Assembly (NCBI RefSeq): GCF_038593265.1
Contig: NZ_CP151979.1
Location: forward strand, 2,983,001-3,047,000
Direction of reading: 5' to 3'
Source: Ureibacillus sp. FSL W7-1570
Lineage (GTDB): Bacteria > Bacillota > Bacilli > Bacillales_A > Planococcaceae
Length of the DNA stretch: 64,000 nt
The position numbers and the translations under genes were made by a program. Numbering within the stretch: position 1 is the stretch's first letter; each line of letters begins with the position of its first letter. The notes under the pieces were generated by a model, which saw only the letters and a program-made list of their open reading frames with translations, ran no database searches and had not been told where the DNA came from. Shown here piece by piece: positions 45,433 to 55,274 of this stretch.

Positions 45433-46464
45433 ATGAAAAAAATTTTACACGTACTACGTTCAAAGAAGTTTTCGGGAGCAGAAAATGTTGCAATTAATAT
45501 TATATCGAATTTAAGTGGAGAATATAATATGTATTATGTTTCACCAGAAGGTCCTATAAAAAATACCTTAGCTGAAAGAAATATTAATTATATTCCAATG
45601 AAAAATTTATCATTATTAAATCTGTTTAAAGTTGTGAAGGATAATAAACCGGATATAATTCACGCTCATGATTTTACGGCTACAATATTATCCGCAATGG
45701 TTAGTTTTAATACTCCTGTTGTTTCTCAAATCCACCAATATCCTAACTGGCTTAATAAAATCTGCATTCGTTCTATTCTATTTTTAATAGTTAGTATTAA
45801 GGTTAGTCAGTTTATTGTTGTAACACCAGCTATTAATAATTCATTAATATTTAAAAAGTTTCTTAAAAGGAAAACTAAAGTAATAGAAAACATGGTTGAT
45901 TTAAATGTTGTTAGGGAAAAGTCAAGAGTGCCGACAGACCTAGCTTATGATATTATTTTTTTAGGACGTCTAGTTGATGTAAAAGATCCAATCAGGTTTA
46001 TAAACATTATTTCTAAAGTGATAAAAAAAAGACCTTCAACAAAAGTTGCAATAATTGGTGATGGATACTTAAAAGAAGAGTGTGAAAGCTTAATTAAAAA
46101 ATTAAAGTTAAAGGGAAATATAGACTTATTAGGATTTGTGTCTAATCCATTCCCCATTTTAATGAACTCAAAAGTTCTTTGCATGACTTCAAAATCAGAA
46201 GGATTGCCAATGACTATAATTGAATCACTTTCCTTAGGAAAACCTGTAATAGCATCTGATTTAGATGGAATAGCAAATATAGTTGATAACACTTGTGGAA
46301 TATTATGCAAGACAGACGAACAATTTATTTTAAGCATAATACAGTTATTAAATGATGATAAACTTTATAAAAATATGTCTAAAAGCGCAAAAGAAAAGGT
46401 TGAAAGTTTGTTTAATTTAACACAATATAAAGAAGACTTTGTAGAGGTATATACAAGATGTTGA
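45433..46464 (+). CDS. Glycosyltransferase family 4
   Basis: A 343-residue GT-B enzyme: MKKILHVLRSKKFSGAENVA at the N-terminus (the GG/GA turn before the acceptor site), PDIIHAHDFTATILSAMVS, then IIFLGRLVDVKDPIRFINII and MTSKSEGLPMTIIESLSLGK PVIASD in the donor-binding half. It transfers a sugar to the growing repeat unit at the inner membrane face. Donor and acceptor cannot be told. Starts at ATG 45433 after AAAGGAG; overlaps the polymerase gene by seven bases. Confidence 0.9.
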   Translation: MKKILHVLRSKKFSGAENVAINIISNLSGEYNMYYVSPEGPIKNTLAERNINYIPMKNLSLLNLFKVVKDNKPDIIHAHDFTATILSAMVSFNTPVVSQIHQYPNWLNKICIRSILFLIVSIKVSQFIVVTPAINNSLIFKKFLKRKTKVIENMVDLNVVREKSRVPTDLAYDIIFLGRLVDVKDPIRFINIISKVIKKRPSTKVAIIGDGYLKEECESLIKKLKLKGNIDLLGFVSNPFPILMNSKVLCMTSKSEGLPMTIIESLSLGKPVIASDLDGIANIVDNTCGILCKTDEQFILSIIQLLNDDKLYKNMSKSAKEKVESLFNLTQYKEDFVEVYTRC

Positions 46465-47852
46465 GTTGGAAGATAAATTTTATTAAAGAAAATTATATAC
46501 TAACTAAATCTCAAGATACAATGGATAATAAGCTGTGGAATAGAGTAAGGAGTAAGTTTATTGTCGATATTATTATAATTGGCTTTTTAATTCTTTCGAG
46601 TCAGATTATTGTTTCTTCTATATCTATGTATTTACTATTTTTTTATATTTTATATAGAATAATGACTATTCCAATTCAATTTTCCTTACACTATTTTCTA
46701 ATTTTAGTTCCAAATATAGGTGTAACTTTTATTCCAGGTCTTCCTGCTCCGATATTAAACATTTTAATACTTTTTGCAATTTTTCGGATTGTTTTATTAA
46801 AGAATAAGTTTAAGATTAAGATAAATAAAATCCTTCTTTTGATTTCAATGATGGTTATTATTTATGAATGGGGACATGCGTTTTTATATAATTCATATAA
46901 TATCCTGACGCTTATGGGTTGGACACTTACTCAAATTTATATACTGTTTATAATTTCGTCTAATAATGATGAATCTAATCATTTATTAAGTATTAAGTAT
47001 TTTGTCAGCGGGGTCATGATTTCATCAATTGTTGGATTGATTACAAATATATTAGAAACTGGTCAAATTATTGATTTAAATCAATCGAATGTTATTGATA
47101 GATTCTCCGGAGGTGCAGGTGATCCCAATTATTATTCGCTATATATATTAATTAGTCTTTTTTGTTTAATAATGTTGCTGAATAGAAAAGGAGTAACATT
47201 ATTAAACAAAGCATTATACTATTTAATAGTTTTTATGCTGCTTATGTTTGGCTTTATGAGCTTATCTAGAATGTATATAATTGTCCTTGTATTTGTGAGT
47301 GTCATATATTTTTTTAGAGTGATATTTTCTCTAAAAAAATATAGAAAGCATAAAAGGTTTATCGTGATTTTCGCAATATTAAGCGTTTTATTTTTAATGG
47401 TGTTTCCAAAAAATATTATGAATTTTATAGATTTAACTATTTCAAGGTTTACAATGTATGAAAGTGACCTAACATTGCTAACTAGCGGTAGGAATGAAAT
47501 TGCTGAGAGTAGTTTAGAGTTCATATTTTCTAATTATGAATTTTTTTATTTTGGTGTTGGTATTCAAGATTATGGTAGTAGAATTGGAGCAGGTATGGGG
47601 TATGCACATAATTTTATTTTAGAATTACTCCTTGCTTTGGGAATAATAGGTACAATCCTGTTTTTAATCTATTTGTTTTCAATTTTAATAGAAGTAAAGA
47701 GTCAAAGTAAAAATAAAAAAGTTAGCTTTATAGGAGCTCTCCCTTTGTTATGCATGGCTATAAGTTATATGTCAATTAATGCCATTGAGGTAGAAAGTTT
47801 TTATTTGTTATTAATTTTTGCTTTTAAACATTTATTCATCTCTCTTGATTAA
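46458..47852 (+). CDS. O-antigen/EPS polymerase (Wzy-type)
   Basis: A 464-residue membrane protein with about ten to twelve hydrophobic helices and a larger outer loop. The sequence RFSGGAGDPNYYSLYILISL followed by SLSRMYIIVLVFVSV and, in the loop, LTSGRNEIAESSLEFI and GMGYAHNFILELLLALGIIG are the conserved patterns of the Wzy/WaaL O-antigen ligase superfamily. It should join lipid-linked repeat units outside the membrane after the flippase. Very AT-rich, as are most genes of this locus. Start at ATG 46458 overlaps the upstream gene. Confidence 0.85.
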   Translation: MLSWKINFIKENYILTKSQDTMDNKLWNRVRSKFIVDIIIIGFLILSSQIIVSSISMYLLFFYILYRIMTIPIQFSLHYFLILVPNIGVTFIPGLPAPILNILILFAIFRIVLLKNKFKIKINKILLLISMMVIIYEWGHAFLYNSYNILTLMGWTLTQIYILFIISSNNDESNHLLSIKYFVSGVMISSIVGLITNILETGQIIDLNQSNVIDRFSGGAGDPNYYSLYILISLFCLIMLLNRKGVTLLNKALYYLIVFMLLMFGFMSLSRMYIIVLVFVSVIYFFRVIFSLKKYRKHKRFIVIFAILSVLFLMVFPKNIMNFIDLTISRFTMYESDLTLLTSGRNEIAESSLEFIFSNYEFFYFGVGIQDYGSRIGAGMGYAHNFILELLLALGIIGTILFLIYLFSILIEVKSQSKNKKVSFIGALPLLCMAISYMSINAIEVESFYLLLIFAFKHLFISLD

Positions 47853-48182
47853 TATTTTATTGTTTGAAAAAAATTTATACTTTATCATTTTTTTATGAAA
47901 AAAATTCCTCATTAATCGTTGGGAGTGGCGACTCGACTCATGGATGCTTTTTGTGTATAGGGACTATTTTCCAGAAGCAGGTATCCCTTCCATTCTGATT
48001 ATCAGTATAATTTAACAAAACTAAGTGATTGGTAATTTTACTCACCTACTGACTATAAAGATTACAATTTGAAAAAAGGAGATAGTCTGATTATACCTAA
48101 ATTTTATTAAGTGGCTATTATTTTATGAACCAAAATATTTTTTTAGATTTATAATTATCATATAGTATAGAGAGGATGAAAT
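47853..48182. other. AT-rich gap, no gene supported
   Basis: About 330 bp. A short stretch (47920-48110) has scattered readable words but no open frame with a start. A ribosome-binding site AGAGAGG lies at the right edge for the next gene. Possibly remains of a deleted gene. Confidence 0.35.
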
Positions 48183-49118
48183 ATGAATCCAAAAATTTCA
48201 ATAATTATCCCTGCCTATAATAGAGAAGATACTATCCATTTTGCATTAGATTCTTTGTTACGCCAAACATTTCAAGACTTTGAAGTAATTATCATTGATG
48301 ATGGTAGTACAGATAACACGGCGAAGATAGTAGAAATGTATAAAAGGTCCAACTTCAAATATATATATCAAGAAAATTCGGGAGTATCTGTCGCAAGAAA
48401 TAAAGGGATTGATTTAGCTAGTGGTGAAGTAATTTGTTTTCTTGATTCTGATGATTTTTACGAAGACACTTTTCTAGAGAAAATGTATTCTAAAATCAAG
48501 ACAAAGAATTTTGATATTTGTTATTGTGGTTATTTTATTGTTACCTCTAAAGAAAAGAAAAAGTGTAAAACGTTATTTAAGGAAGGAGATATTTTAATAG
48601 ACTATATATTAGATAGAGTGAAAGTTTGTACAAATAGTTGGATGATTAGGAAGAAACTGATAGACAAGTATAATATATGTTTTCCAGAAAACGTATCTTG
48701 GGGAGAGGATATGGAATTCTTTTCTGAGGTATTATCAAAAACCGATAGAATTTGTTTCGTTAATGAGTACTTAACAAATTATGTTTTTCATGAAGATGAC
48801 AATAGATTATCTACTTTTTCATTGGACAAGTTGGATAAAGACTTCGACTTTATTAATAGGTTAATTATTAAACTTAAAGCAAATAAGAATCCATTATTGA
48901 AAAAGGCCTTAGTAGATTATAGACTATCAGCTTTAATTACATATAGGCTATATAATTCTTTGAAAATTGGTTTAAATAAAAAAGATATTATTAAATACTT
49001 TAATAAATATTTGAATCTTATTAAAGTATTTAATTTCAATAATGGATTACGTAGTATTAAACTAAATATAATAAAAATTTTATTGATACTAAAGATAAGA
49101 AATTTTAAAAAGGACTGA
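48183..49118 (+). CDS. Glycosyltransferase family 2
   Basis: A 311-residue GT-A enzyme. ISIIIPAYNREDTIHFALDS and FEVIIIDDGSTDNTAKIVEM form the nucleotide site, VARNKGIDLASGEVICFLDS ends in the metal-binding DxD (SDD), and WGEDMEFFSEVL carries the ED catalytic-base motif. It transfers a sugar from a nucleotide donor within repeat-unit assembly. ATG at 48183 after AGAGAGG. Complete; followed after eight bases by a truncated pyruvyltransferase gene. Confidence 0.9.
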   Translation: MNPKISIIIPAYNREDTIHFALDSLLRQTFQDFEVIIIDDGSTDNTAKIVEMYKRSNFKYIYQENSGVSVARNKGIDLASGEVICFLDSDDFYEDTFLEKMYSKIKTKNFDICYCGYFIVTSKEKKKCKTLFKEGDILIDYILDRVKVCTNSWMIRKKLIDKYNICFPENVSWGEDMEFFSEVLSKTDRICFVNEYLTNYVFHEDDNRLSTFSLDKLDKDFDFINRLIIKLKANKNPLLKKALVDYRLSALITYRLYNSLKIGLNKKDIIKYFNKYLNLIKVFNFNNGLRSIKLNIIKILLILKIRNFKKD

Positions 49119-49126
49119 ACTAATAC

Positions 49127-49321
49127 ATGAAGAGGATAATGATAAATGCCTATACAACCTTTAATCTAGGTGATGATTTATTCATTAAAGTATTATGTGA
49201 GAGATACCCAAATACTGAATTTATTTTGTATGCTCCTAAAGAATACAAAATTAATTTTAAAAATTCCTCAAATCTTAAAGTGATTTCAAATAGCAATATT
49301 CTTTTTGGTATCGGGGCCTGA
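49127..49321 (+). pseudogene. Polysaccharide pyruvyl transferase, N-terminal fragment
   Basis: Starts MKRIMINAYTTFNLGDDLFI and LCERYPNTEFILYAPKEYK, the N-terminal signature of WcaK/PssM-type pyruvyl transferases, which put ketal pyruvate on exopolysaccharide sugars. After about 60 residues it runs into the palindromic repeat copy 2 and stops. The rest of the gene is missing, replaced by an IS3 3' end. Confidence 0.75.
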
Positions 49322-49328
49322 CCCCCAG
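49308..49328. repeat. Short palindromic repeat, copy 2
   Basis: Identical over 21 bases to 42281-42301 (TATCGGGGCCTGACCCCCAG plus one G). Here the repeat follows the broken end of the pyruvyl transferase gene, and in copy 1 it precedes the broken ATP-grasp gene. Confidence 0.8.
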
Positions 49329-49334
49329 TGCGTT

Positions 49335-49566
49335 GGATGAATACGAAAAAATGTGCCGAATAGCAGCGTAAAACATGGGGTACAGAATACTTCTCCCCTT
49401 CACATTTTTTTGGCACAACAGCCATGTGTTTATTTCTCCACGTCCCAAGTAGATTGTCAAAGGCTCTTTTCACTTTGACAATCTACTTGGATGTGGAACA
49501 ATCCATGAATGGTTGTTGTGCAAAAAAACTTAATCTTTTTGTATCCAAAAACTTGACGTAGATCCA
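49335..49566. mobile_element. IS3-family 3' remnant (copy 3)
   Basis: From GGATGAATACGAAAAAATG to the terminal GATCCA, nearly identical to the end of copy 2 (51938-52167), with one base missing in the ACTTGGATGTGG stretch. Only the last codons of orfB and the non-coding tail remain. It joins the palindromic repeat directly. Confidence 0.85.
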
Positions 49567-49600
49567 GTTTTAAAATAAAAATTCAAGTGAGTGAAATAAA

Positions 49601-50758
49601 ATGAGTTTGATTAAAAATTTTTTTAAAATAATTATATTTAAAATATTAAGTTTTAGAAAGTTAAAAAATATTATTATATTTGAAAGTTCACCAGATTTAT
49701 CAGGAAATAGTTTTGAATTATATAAGTATGCAAAAAAAGAAAAATTAGATAAAAAGTATAAAATTATTTGGGCAGTTAGCAATTATAACCAATGTAAATT
49801 AAAATATAAAGATGTCGAATTTATTAAATATCCGACCAATCGTTTTGAACAGATAAAATTTTTATGGAAAATCAGTCAAGCTAAATGTTTAATATATGAA
49901 AATAAAGAACTTAAAAAAATCAATAAAAAACAATATGCAATTTATCTCACACATGGAACACCTTTAAAAAACACTCATAGTTATATGTGGCAGCAAGAAA
50001 ATATTGATCATGTCCTATTTCAATCAAATTTTGTTAAAGAAAATGCTAAAAGGTTATTTAATGTTAATGACAATCAATTAGTTTGTCTTGGGTTTCCTAG
50101 AAATGATTTATTGTTTTCAAATATAAATTTGAATCATTATTTAAAACATGAATATAAAAAAATTGTAGTTTGGCTTCCTACGTTTAGACAATATAAAGAC
50201 AATAAAAGAGTTGATTCTAATTTTTCGCATCCTCTGGGGATTCCTATATTCAAAGAAGAAAGTCAAATGATACAGTTGAATAATTTTCTAAATAATCATA
50301 ATTCTTTACTGCTAATAAAACCACATCCTGGACAATTAACTAAATATTTAAAAAATATTAATTTAACAAATGTTAAAATTATTTTTGACCAAGACATCAA
50401 TGATATGAACATTCAATTATATGAACTATTAGCAGGGAGTGATGCTTTAATAACAGATTACTCATCAGTATATTTTGATTACTTACTAACAAATAAACCA
50501 ATTGGTATCACCATAGATGATATTGAAAATTACAGAAATACTTTAGGATTTGCCTTCGAAAATGTGGAGAGTATCTTAGTTGGAGAAAAAATTTGTGAAT
50601 TTAAGGATTTGGTATTATTTTTTGATAATTTAATTAATGATATCGATAGTTATTATGAAGCACGAAGAAAAAATTGTGATTTATTTAATTATTATAAAGA
50701 TAATAATTCGACTAAGAGAGTTTATGATTTTATTATTAATAACATGAATAATAGATAG
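49601..50758 (+). CDS. CDP-glycerol glycerophosphotransferase-like protein
   Basis: A 385-residue TagB/TagF-type enzyme that adds glycerol-phosphate from CDP-glycerol to a glycan. Family motifs are clear: YLTHGTPLKN (catalytic His), FPRNDLLF, VVWLPTFRQY, LLLIKPHPGQL and ALITDYSSVYFDYLL (CDP-binding). A partner cytidylyltransferase (tagD-like) lies at 53562 in the same locus. So the surface polymer is probably decorated or linked by glycerol-phosphate. Starts at ATG 49601 (CAAGTGAGTG upstream, weak). Complete. Confidence 0.88.
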   Translation: MSLIKNFFKIIIFKILSFRKLKNIIIFESSPDLSGNSFELYKYAKKEKLDKKYKIIWAVSNYNQCKLKYKDVEFIKYPTNRFEQIKFLWKISQAKCLIYENKELKKINKKQYAIYLTHGTPLKNTHSYMWQQENIDHVLFQSNFVKENAKRLFNVNDNQLVCLGFPRNDLLFSNINLNHYLKHEYKKIVVWLPTFRQYKDNKRVDSNFSHPLGIPIFKEESQMIQLNNFLNNHNSLLLIKPHPGQLTKYLKNINLTNVKIIFDQDINDMNIQLYELLAGSDALITDYSSVYFDYLLTNKPIGITIDDIENYRNTLGFAFENVESILVGEKICEFKDLVLFFDNLINDIDSYYEARRKNCDLFNYYKDNNSTKRVYDFIINNMNNR

Positions 50759-50837
50759 AATTAGATGTAGTATAGATTTATGGACACAACTTGGTTAAGT
50801 CATTAATATTAAACTAACGAAAGGTTGTGTCCGAATC

Positions 50838-51098
50838 ATGAGTCAAAAACGGTATAATCAAGAATTTAAACAAACAGTAGTTGAGCTTTATCGCTCAGGC
50901 ACTCCAGTCAGTCAACTCTCTAACGAATATGGTGTTTCAGAAGTAACGATTTATAAATGGATTAAGCAACTCTCTCCAATTGAATGTGAACAAGAATTAA
51001 CTTTGGCTGATATAGAAGCCATTCAAAAAGAAAATCTTCGATTAAAACAGGAGATCGAAATTCTAAAAAAGGCTATGACCATATTCGCGAGAAAATAG
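50838..51098 (+). CDS. IS3-family OrfA (copy 2)
   Basis: An 86-residue helix-turn-helix plus leucine-zipper protein, close to the copy 1 OrfA (differences such as SNEYGVS for SSEYGVS and IECEQELTLADIEA). The AAAAAAG slippery site is kept at its 3' end (about 51065-51071), but the downstream orfB is broken, so no active transposase can result from this copy. Confidence 0.85.
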   Translation: MSQKRYNQEFKQTVVELYRSGTPVSQLSNEYGVSEVTIYKWIKQLSPIECEQELTLADIEAIQKENLRLKQEIEILKKAMTIFARK

Positions 51099-51971
51099 AT
51101 GAGCAAGAACTGATTGACTTGATTACAAAAGAAAGCGAACATCATCCAATCCAAATGATGTGTCGTGTTTTAAAGATGCCTAAAAGTACGTATTATCAAT
51201 CGTTTCACAAGAAGCCGAATAGCTATCATGTCGCCAACGAACAACTGCTTGAACGAATTCGAGCAATCCATAAAGAAAGTAAGGGTCGTTATGGGGCCCC
51301 TAAAATCTTTGAAATACTTAAAAAAGAAGGCTATACAGGCAGTATCAATCGAGTTCAACGTTTGATGAAACAAGCAGGCATCCAATCATGTATTGTAAAA
51401 AAATTCCGCCCAACACCAACACAAAAGCCTGAGAAGAACGAGAAAATGTATTAAATCAAGATTTCACTACCACAACGATTAATGAAAAATGGGTAGTTGA
51501 TATTACATATGTCCATACGCTTCGTGATGGCTGGTGTTATCTAGCGTCCGTTATTCATTTACATACGAAAAAAGTAGTTGGATATAAATTCTCTTGCAAA
51601 ATGACAACAGAAATTGTGCTGGAAGCACTTCAAAATGCAATTCAAGACCAAAAGCTGATCCTGGACTTATTGTGCATACGGATTTAGGAACACAATATAC
51701 AAGTGAAGCGTTTCAAGAACTTCTAAAAAAACATGAAATGATTCCGTCGTTTAGTCGAAAAGGATGTCCATATGACAACGCTTGTATTGAATCTTTTCAC
51801 GCTATATTAAAAAAAGAAGAAGTGTATCTAACCAAATACGAAAGCTAAGAGACAGCGAGAATTGCGTCATTTCAATTCATTGAAGGTTGGTATAATCGCA
51901 AACGAATTCATGGAAGCATTGGTTATTTGACACCGGATGAATACGAAAAAATGTGCCGAATAGCAGCGTAA
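51099..51971 (+). pseudogene. IS3-family OrfB transposase, decayed (copy 2)
   Basis: Coding pieces: DLITKESEHHPIQMMCRVLK to CIVKKFRPTPTQKPEKN, where the frame is lost by a missing base; INEKWVVDITYVHTLRDGW; LIVHTDLGTQYTSEAFQEL; CIESFHAILKKEEVYLTKYES, then a TAA in place of Phe (compare SFETARIALF in copy 1); and the end GSIGYLTPDEYEKMCRIAA. The frame changes and the nonsense codon are absent from copy 1, so this copy is the older one. Confidence 0.88.
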
Positions 51972-52235
51972 AACATGGGGTACAGAATACTTCTCCCCTT
52001 CACATTTTTTTGGCACAACAGCCATGTGTTTATTTCTCCACGTCCCAAGTAGATTGTCAAAGGCTCTTTTCACTTTGACAATCTACTTGGGATGTGGAAC
52101 AATCCATGAATGGTTGTTGTGCAAAAAAACTTAATCTTTTTGTGTCCAAAAACTTGACGTAGATCCAAATAAAACAATAATTACTAAACAAAAATAGATT
52201 TGGAGTTTAAAGATTTGTAATTAATAAGGAAAAGA

Positions 52236-53486
52236 ATGATAGTTATGTCAGATAAGAGAAGATTAATTGAAAATTTTTCAGCATTAACTATTATGCAATT
52301 TTTGAATTATTTACTCCCCTTTATTACTCTTCCATATCTTGCACGTGTTTTGACGATAGAAGGATATGGTGTTTATATTTTTTCTCAGTCATTTATTCAA
52401 TATTTTATAATATTAATAGATTTTGGTTTTGATTTATCTGGAACTAGAGAAATATCGATAAATAGGAATAATTCAAAGAAATTGTCGGAGATTTTTAGCT
52501 CTATATTAGTAATAAAATTTATTTTAATGATAATATCTTTTATATTTTTAGTTATATTAATTATCTTTGTGCCAGGAATTAGAGAATATTGGTATGTGCA
52601 TTTATTAATGTTTTTAATGGTTATTGGCAATTTAATGTTTTCAATATTTGTGTATCAAGGATTAGAAAAAATGAAAATTATAACAACTTTAAATGCTGGC
52701 ATTAAAATTTTTTTTACAATAACAATTTTTATTTTTATAAAGGATCAAAATGATTTGCCATTAGTAGCACTATTAAATTCCGTAGGATATTTAATAGTGG
52801 GAGTATTGTCGTTAATTATTATTACAAAAAATACTAGTATAAAATTTAAAATTCCTTCAAGGGAAAATTTAATAAACCAGTTAAAATATAGTTCTCAATT
52901 CTTCTGGTCTCGTATTGCTGTTTCCATGTATACTACAAGTAATACTTTTGTAATCGGATTGATTTTGGGACCAGTGGCTGCAGGATTTTTTGGTACTGCG
53001 GATAAGTTATTTAGAGGTGTGGTTAGTTTGTATCAACCATTAAATAGCGTACTCTATCCGTATATTGCACATAGTAAAAACATTAGCCTCTATAAAAAAT
53101 TATTTAAAATATCAACTATTTCAAATATTTTTATTGTATTGTTAGTGTTTTTATTTTCGGATTTTATAATTAATCTTATTTTTGGAGAAGGTTATGGTGA
53201 AAGTGCAGTATTATTAAAAATGTTCATGTTTGCTGCTATCTATATGATGCCTAGTATATTAATGGGATACCCGTTGTTAGGGGCTTTAGGTTATACAAAG
53301 GAAGTAAATAATAGTGTAATTTTTGCATCAATTCTGCATGTACTTCTATTATTAGCATTCATACCAATTCTCTCAGTAAAACTAGTAGCATGTTTAGTAA
53401 TAATAACTGAACTAATTGTATTTATATACCGCTTTTATTTTGTTAAAAAGTATTGCTTATTAGATACTAATAAGTTGCTACCTTAA
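52236..53486 (+). CDS. Polysaccharide flippase (Wzx-type)
   Basis: A 416-residue MATE/MOP-superfamily membrane protein with about twelve helices. FSALTIMQFLNYLLPFITLP and YLARVLTIEGYGVYIFSQSF at the N-terminus and IAVSMYTTSNTFVIGLILGP in the middle are typical of RfbX/Wzx. It moves the lipid-linked repeat unit across the membrane for the Wzy polymerase. ATG 52236 has AAGGA five bases upstream; an ATG at 52245 is an alternative. Complete. Confidence 0.92.
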   Translation: MIVMSDKRRLIENFSALTIMQFLNYLLPFITLPYLARVLTIEGYGVYIFSQSFIQYFIILIDFGFDLSGTREISINRNNSKKLSEIFSSILVIKFILMIISFIFLVILIIFVPGIREYWYVHLLMFLMVIGNLMFSIFVYQGLEKMKIITTLNAGIKIFFTITIFIFIKDQNDLPLVALLNSVGYLIVGVLSLIIITKNTSIKFKIPSRENLINQLKYSSQFFWSRIAVSMYTTSNTFVIGLILGPVAAGFFGTADKLFRGVVSLYQPLNSVLYPYIAHSKNISLYKKLFKISTISNIFIVLLVFLFSDFIINLIFGEGYGESAVLLKMFMFAAIYMMPSILMGYPLLGALGYTKEVNNSVIFASILHVLLLLAFIPILSVKLVACLVIITELIVFIYRFYFVKKYCLLDTNKLLP

Positions 53487-53561
53487 TTTAAGACATAATA
53501 TTTTTGTATCAATTAATTTTGCTTTTTTGGGGAAATAACAATAAAGCTTGGGGGAAAAAAA

Positions 53562-53963
53562 TTGAAAAGAGTTATAACTTACGGAACATTCGATCTTCTG
53601 CATTACGGACATATAAATCTGCTAAAAAGAGCAAAAGAATGTGGAGATTATTTAATTGTAGGTTTATCAACCAATGAGTTTAATGAACAAAAAGGTAAAA
53701 AGTGTTATTTCTCATATGAAGAAAGAAAAAAGTTGCTTGAGGCTATTCGGTATGTAGACTTAGTAATTCCGGAAAAATGTTGGGAACAAAAGATTGATGA
53801 TGTTATTAAATATGAGGTAGATACCTTTGTTATAGGTGATGATTGGAAAGGAAAATTTGACTTCTTAAAAGAATATTGTGAAGTTATATATTTGAGCAGA
53901 ACACCTGAAATATCAACTACAAAAATAAAAGAAGAACTAGGATTGAAATCGACAAAAATGTAA
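53562..53963 (+). CDS. tagD: Glycerol-3-phosphate cytidylyltransferase (TagD-like)
   Basis: The 133-residue enzyme makes CDP-glycerol from CTP and glycerol-3-phosphate. It has the HxGH site in GTFDLLHYGHINLLKRAKE, the lysine-rich loop EQKGKKCYFSYEER and the signature SRTPEISTTKIKEEL. It starts at TTG 53562 after GGGG. It supplies the donor for the glycerophosphotransferase at 49601, which is why the two genes are in one glycan locus. Confidence 0.93.
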   Translation: MKRVITYGTFDLLHYGHINLLKRAKECGDYLIVGLSTNEFNEQKGKKCYFSYEERKKLLEAIRYVDLVIPEKCWEQKIDDVIKYEVDTFVIGDDWKGKFDFLKEYCEVIYLSRTPEISTTKIKEELGLKSTKM

Positions 53964-54160
53964 TTAGTGTAAACTTAGATTTTTACATTACTAATTTACT
54001 TTGAGCTTATTGAGTATGCCTCCTTTTTTGCATTAGAGGAGGTGTGATTTTTTATATTATTTGGAATTTTATATAATTTCATTTATATTATTCTATTACT
54101 TTTATAACATATATTATTACTATGAATTAATCTTTCACATTATTAATGATGGGGTTGAAT
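53964..54160. other. Intergenic region before galE
   Basis: AT-rich DNA after tagD with a weak hairpin (CCTCCTTTTTTGCATTAGAGGAGG, 54018-54041: CCTCC pairs with GGAGG) that could terminate. No gene seen. Confidence 0.45.
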
Positions 54161-55150
54161 ATGGTGAAACTATTAGTAACAGGTGGGGCAGGATACATTG
54201 GTTCACATACATGCGTTGCTTTAATGGAACAAGGATATTCTTTAATTATAGTGGATAATTTTTCAAACAGTAAACCTGCTGTATTAGATAAACTTCGGAA
54301 GTTGAATGATAATTTTGTTTTTTATAATGTGGATGTGACCAATGAGGAAGCGTTGGAGCGGGTTTTTGCCGAGCACGATATTGATGGTGTTATTCATTTT
54401 GCCGGTTACAAGGCGGTCGGTGAATCTGTTACAGAGCCTTTGAAATATTATATGAACAATGTTGGAAGCACGATGATTTTGGCAAAGGTTTGCCAAAAGT
54501 ACAATGTGAATAAATTTGTGTTCAGTTCTTCCGCAACCGTTTATGGCGAGAATCAAGTGCCATTTAAAGAGGATATGAAGTTATTGCCGACTACCAATCC
54601 ATATGGCGAAACAAAGGCCATGAGTGAACGGATTTTGATGGATGTGGCAAAGGCGAATCCGAAGTTTGCTGTTTCCATTTTAAGATATTTTAACCCGGTC
54701 GGTGCCCATGGGAGCGGGTTGATTGGGGAAGATCCGAACGGGATTCCTAATAATTTGATGCCATATATTACAAAAGTGGCAAAAGGCGAGTTGAAAAAGT
54801 TGCGTGTGTTTGGAAATGATTATCCAACTCCAGACGGTACGGGCATTCGGGATTATATTCATGTGATGGATTTGGCAGAGGGACATGTGGCGGCGTACAA
54901 ACATTTGACAGAAGGTGTGCATATATATAATCTCGGAACTGGAAAAGGGACAAGCGTGTTGGAGTTGGTGCATGCCTTTGAAAAAGCGAATAGCATCAAA
55001 GTGCCATATGAAATTGTAGAACGCAGACCGGGCGATATTGCGATTTGCTATGCGGATGCTTCCAAAGCTGAAAGAGAATTAGATTGGAAAGCGAAACGGG
55101 ATATTGTTGATATGTGCAGGGATGCGTGGAGGTTTGAAAATTTAACATAA
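54161..55150 (+). CDS. galE: UDP-glucose 4-epimerase
   Basis: A 329-residue short-chain epimerase that interconverts UDP-Glc/UDP-Gal (or the N-acetyl forms) and so supplies galactose donors. NAD site TGGAGYIGSHTCVALMEQGY, catalytic FSSSATVYG and YGETKAMSE (the YxxxK pair), and RYFNPVGAHGSG-type substrate loop are all present. I start at ATG 54161, which follows GGGG; the ATG at 54146 has no ribosome-binding site. GC content is visibly higher than in the preceding glycosyltransferase genes, more like 35069-38700. Confidence 0.93.
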   Translation: MVKLLVTGGAGYIGSHTCVALMEQGYSLIIVDNFSNSKPAVLDKLRKLNDNFVFYNVDVTNEEALERVFAEHDIDGVIHFAGYKAVGESVTEPLKYYMNNVGSTMILAKVCQKYNVNKFVFSSSATVYGENQVPFKEDMKLLPTTNPYGETKAMSERILMDVAKANPKFAVSILRYFNPVGAHGSGLIGEDPNGIPNNLMPYITKVAKGELKKLRVFGNDYPTPDGTGIRDYIHVMDLAEGHVAAYKHLTEGVHIYNLGTGKGTSVLELVHAFEKANSIKVPYEIVERRPGDIAICYADASKAERELDWKAKRDIVDMCRDAWRFENLT

Positions 55151-55274
55151 GTTATTATTTCTCTTGAGAGACATAGAGAATAGTACAATTAAAAAGTTCT
55201 TTTCTTGTTTTGTATTAATATTCATTTTTATAACCATTAATAATATTTTTAGATATTAAAAGGAAAGATTTAAA

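Larger units (their letters stand above)
50766..52167. mobile_element. IS3-family element, copy 2 (orfB decayed)
   Basis: Same ends as copy 1 (TGTAGTATAG...TGGACACAACTTGG and ...GATCCA). It lies directly after the glycerophosphotransferase gene. No target duplication is obvious. Confidence 0.85.
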
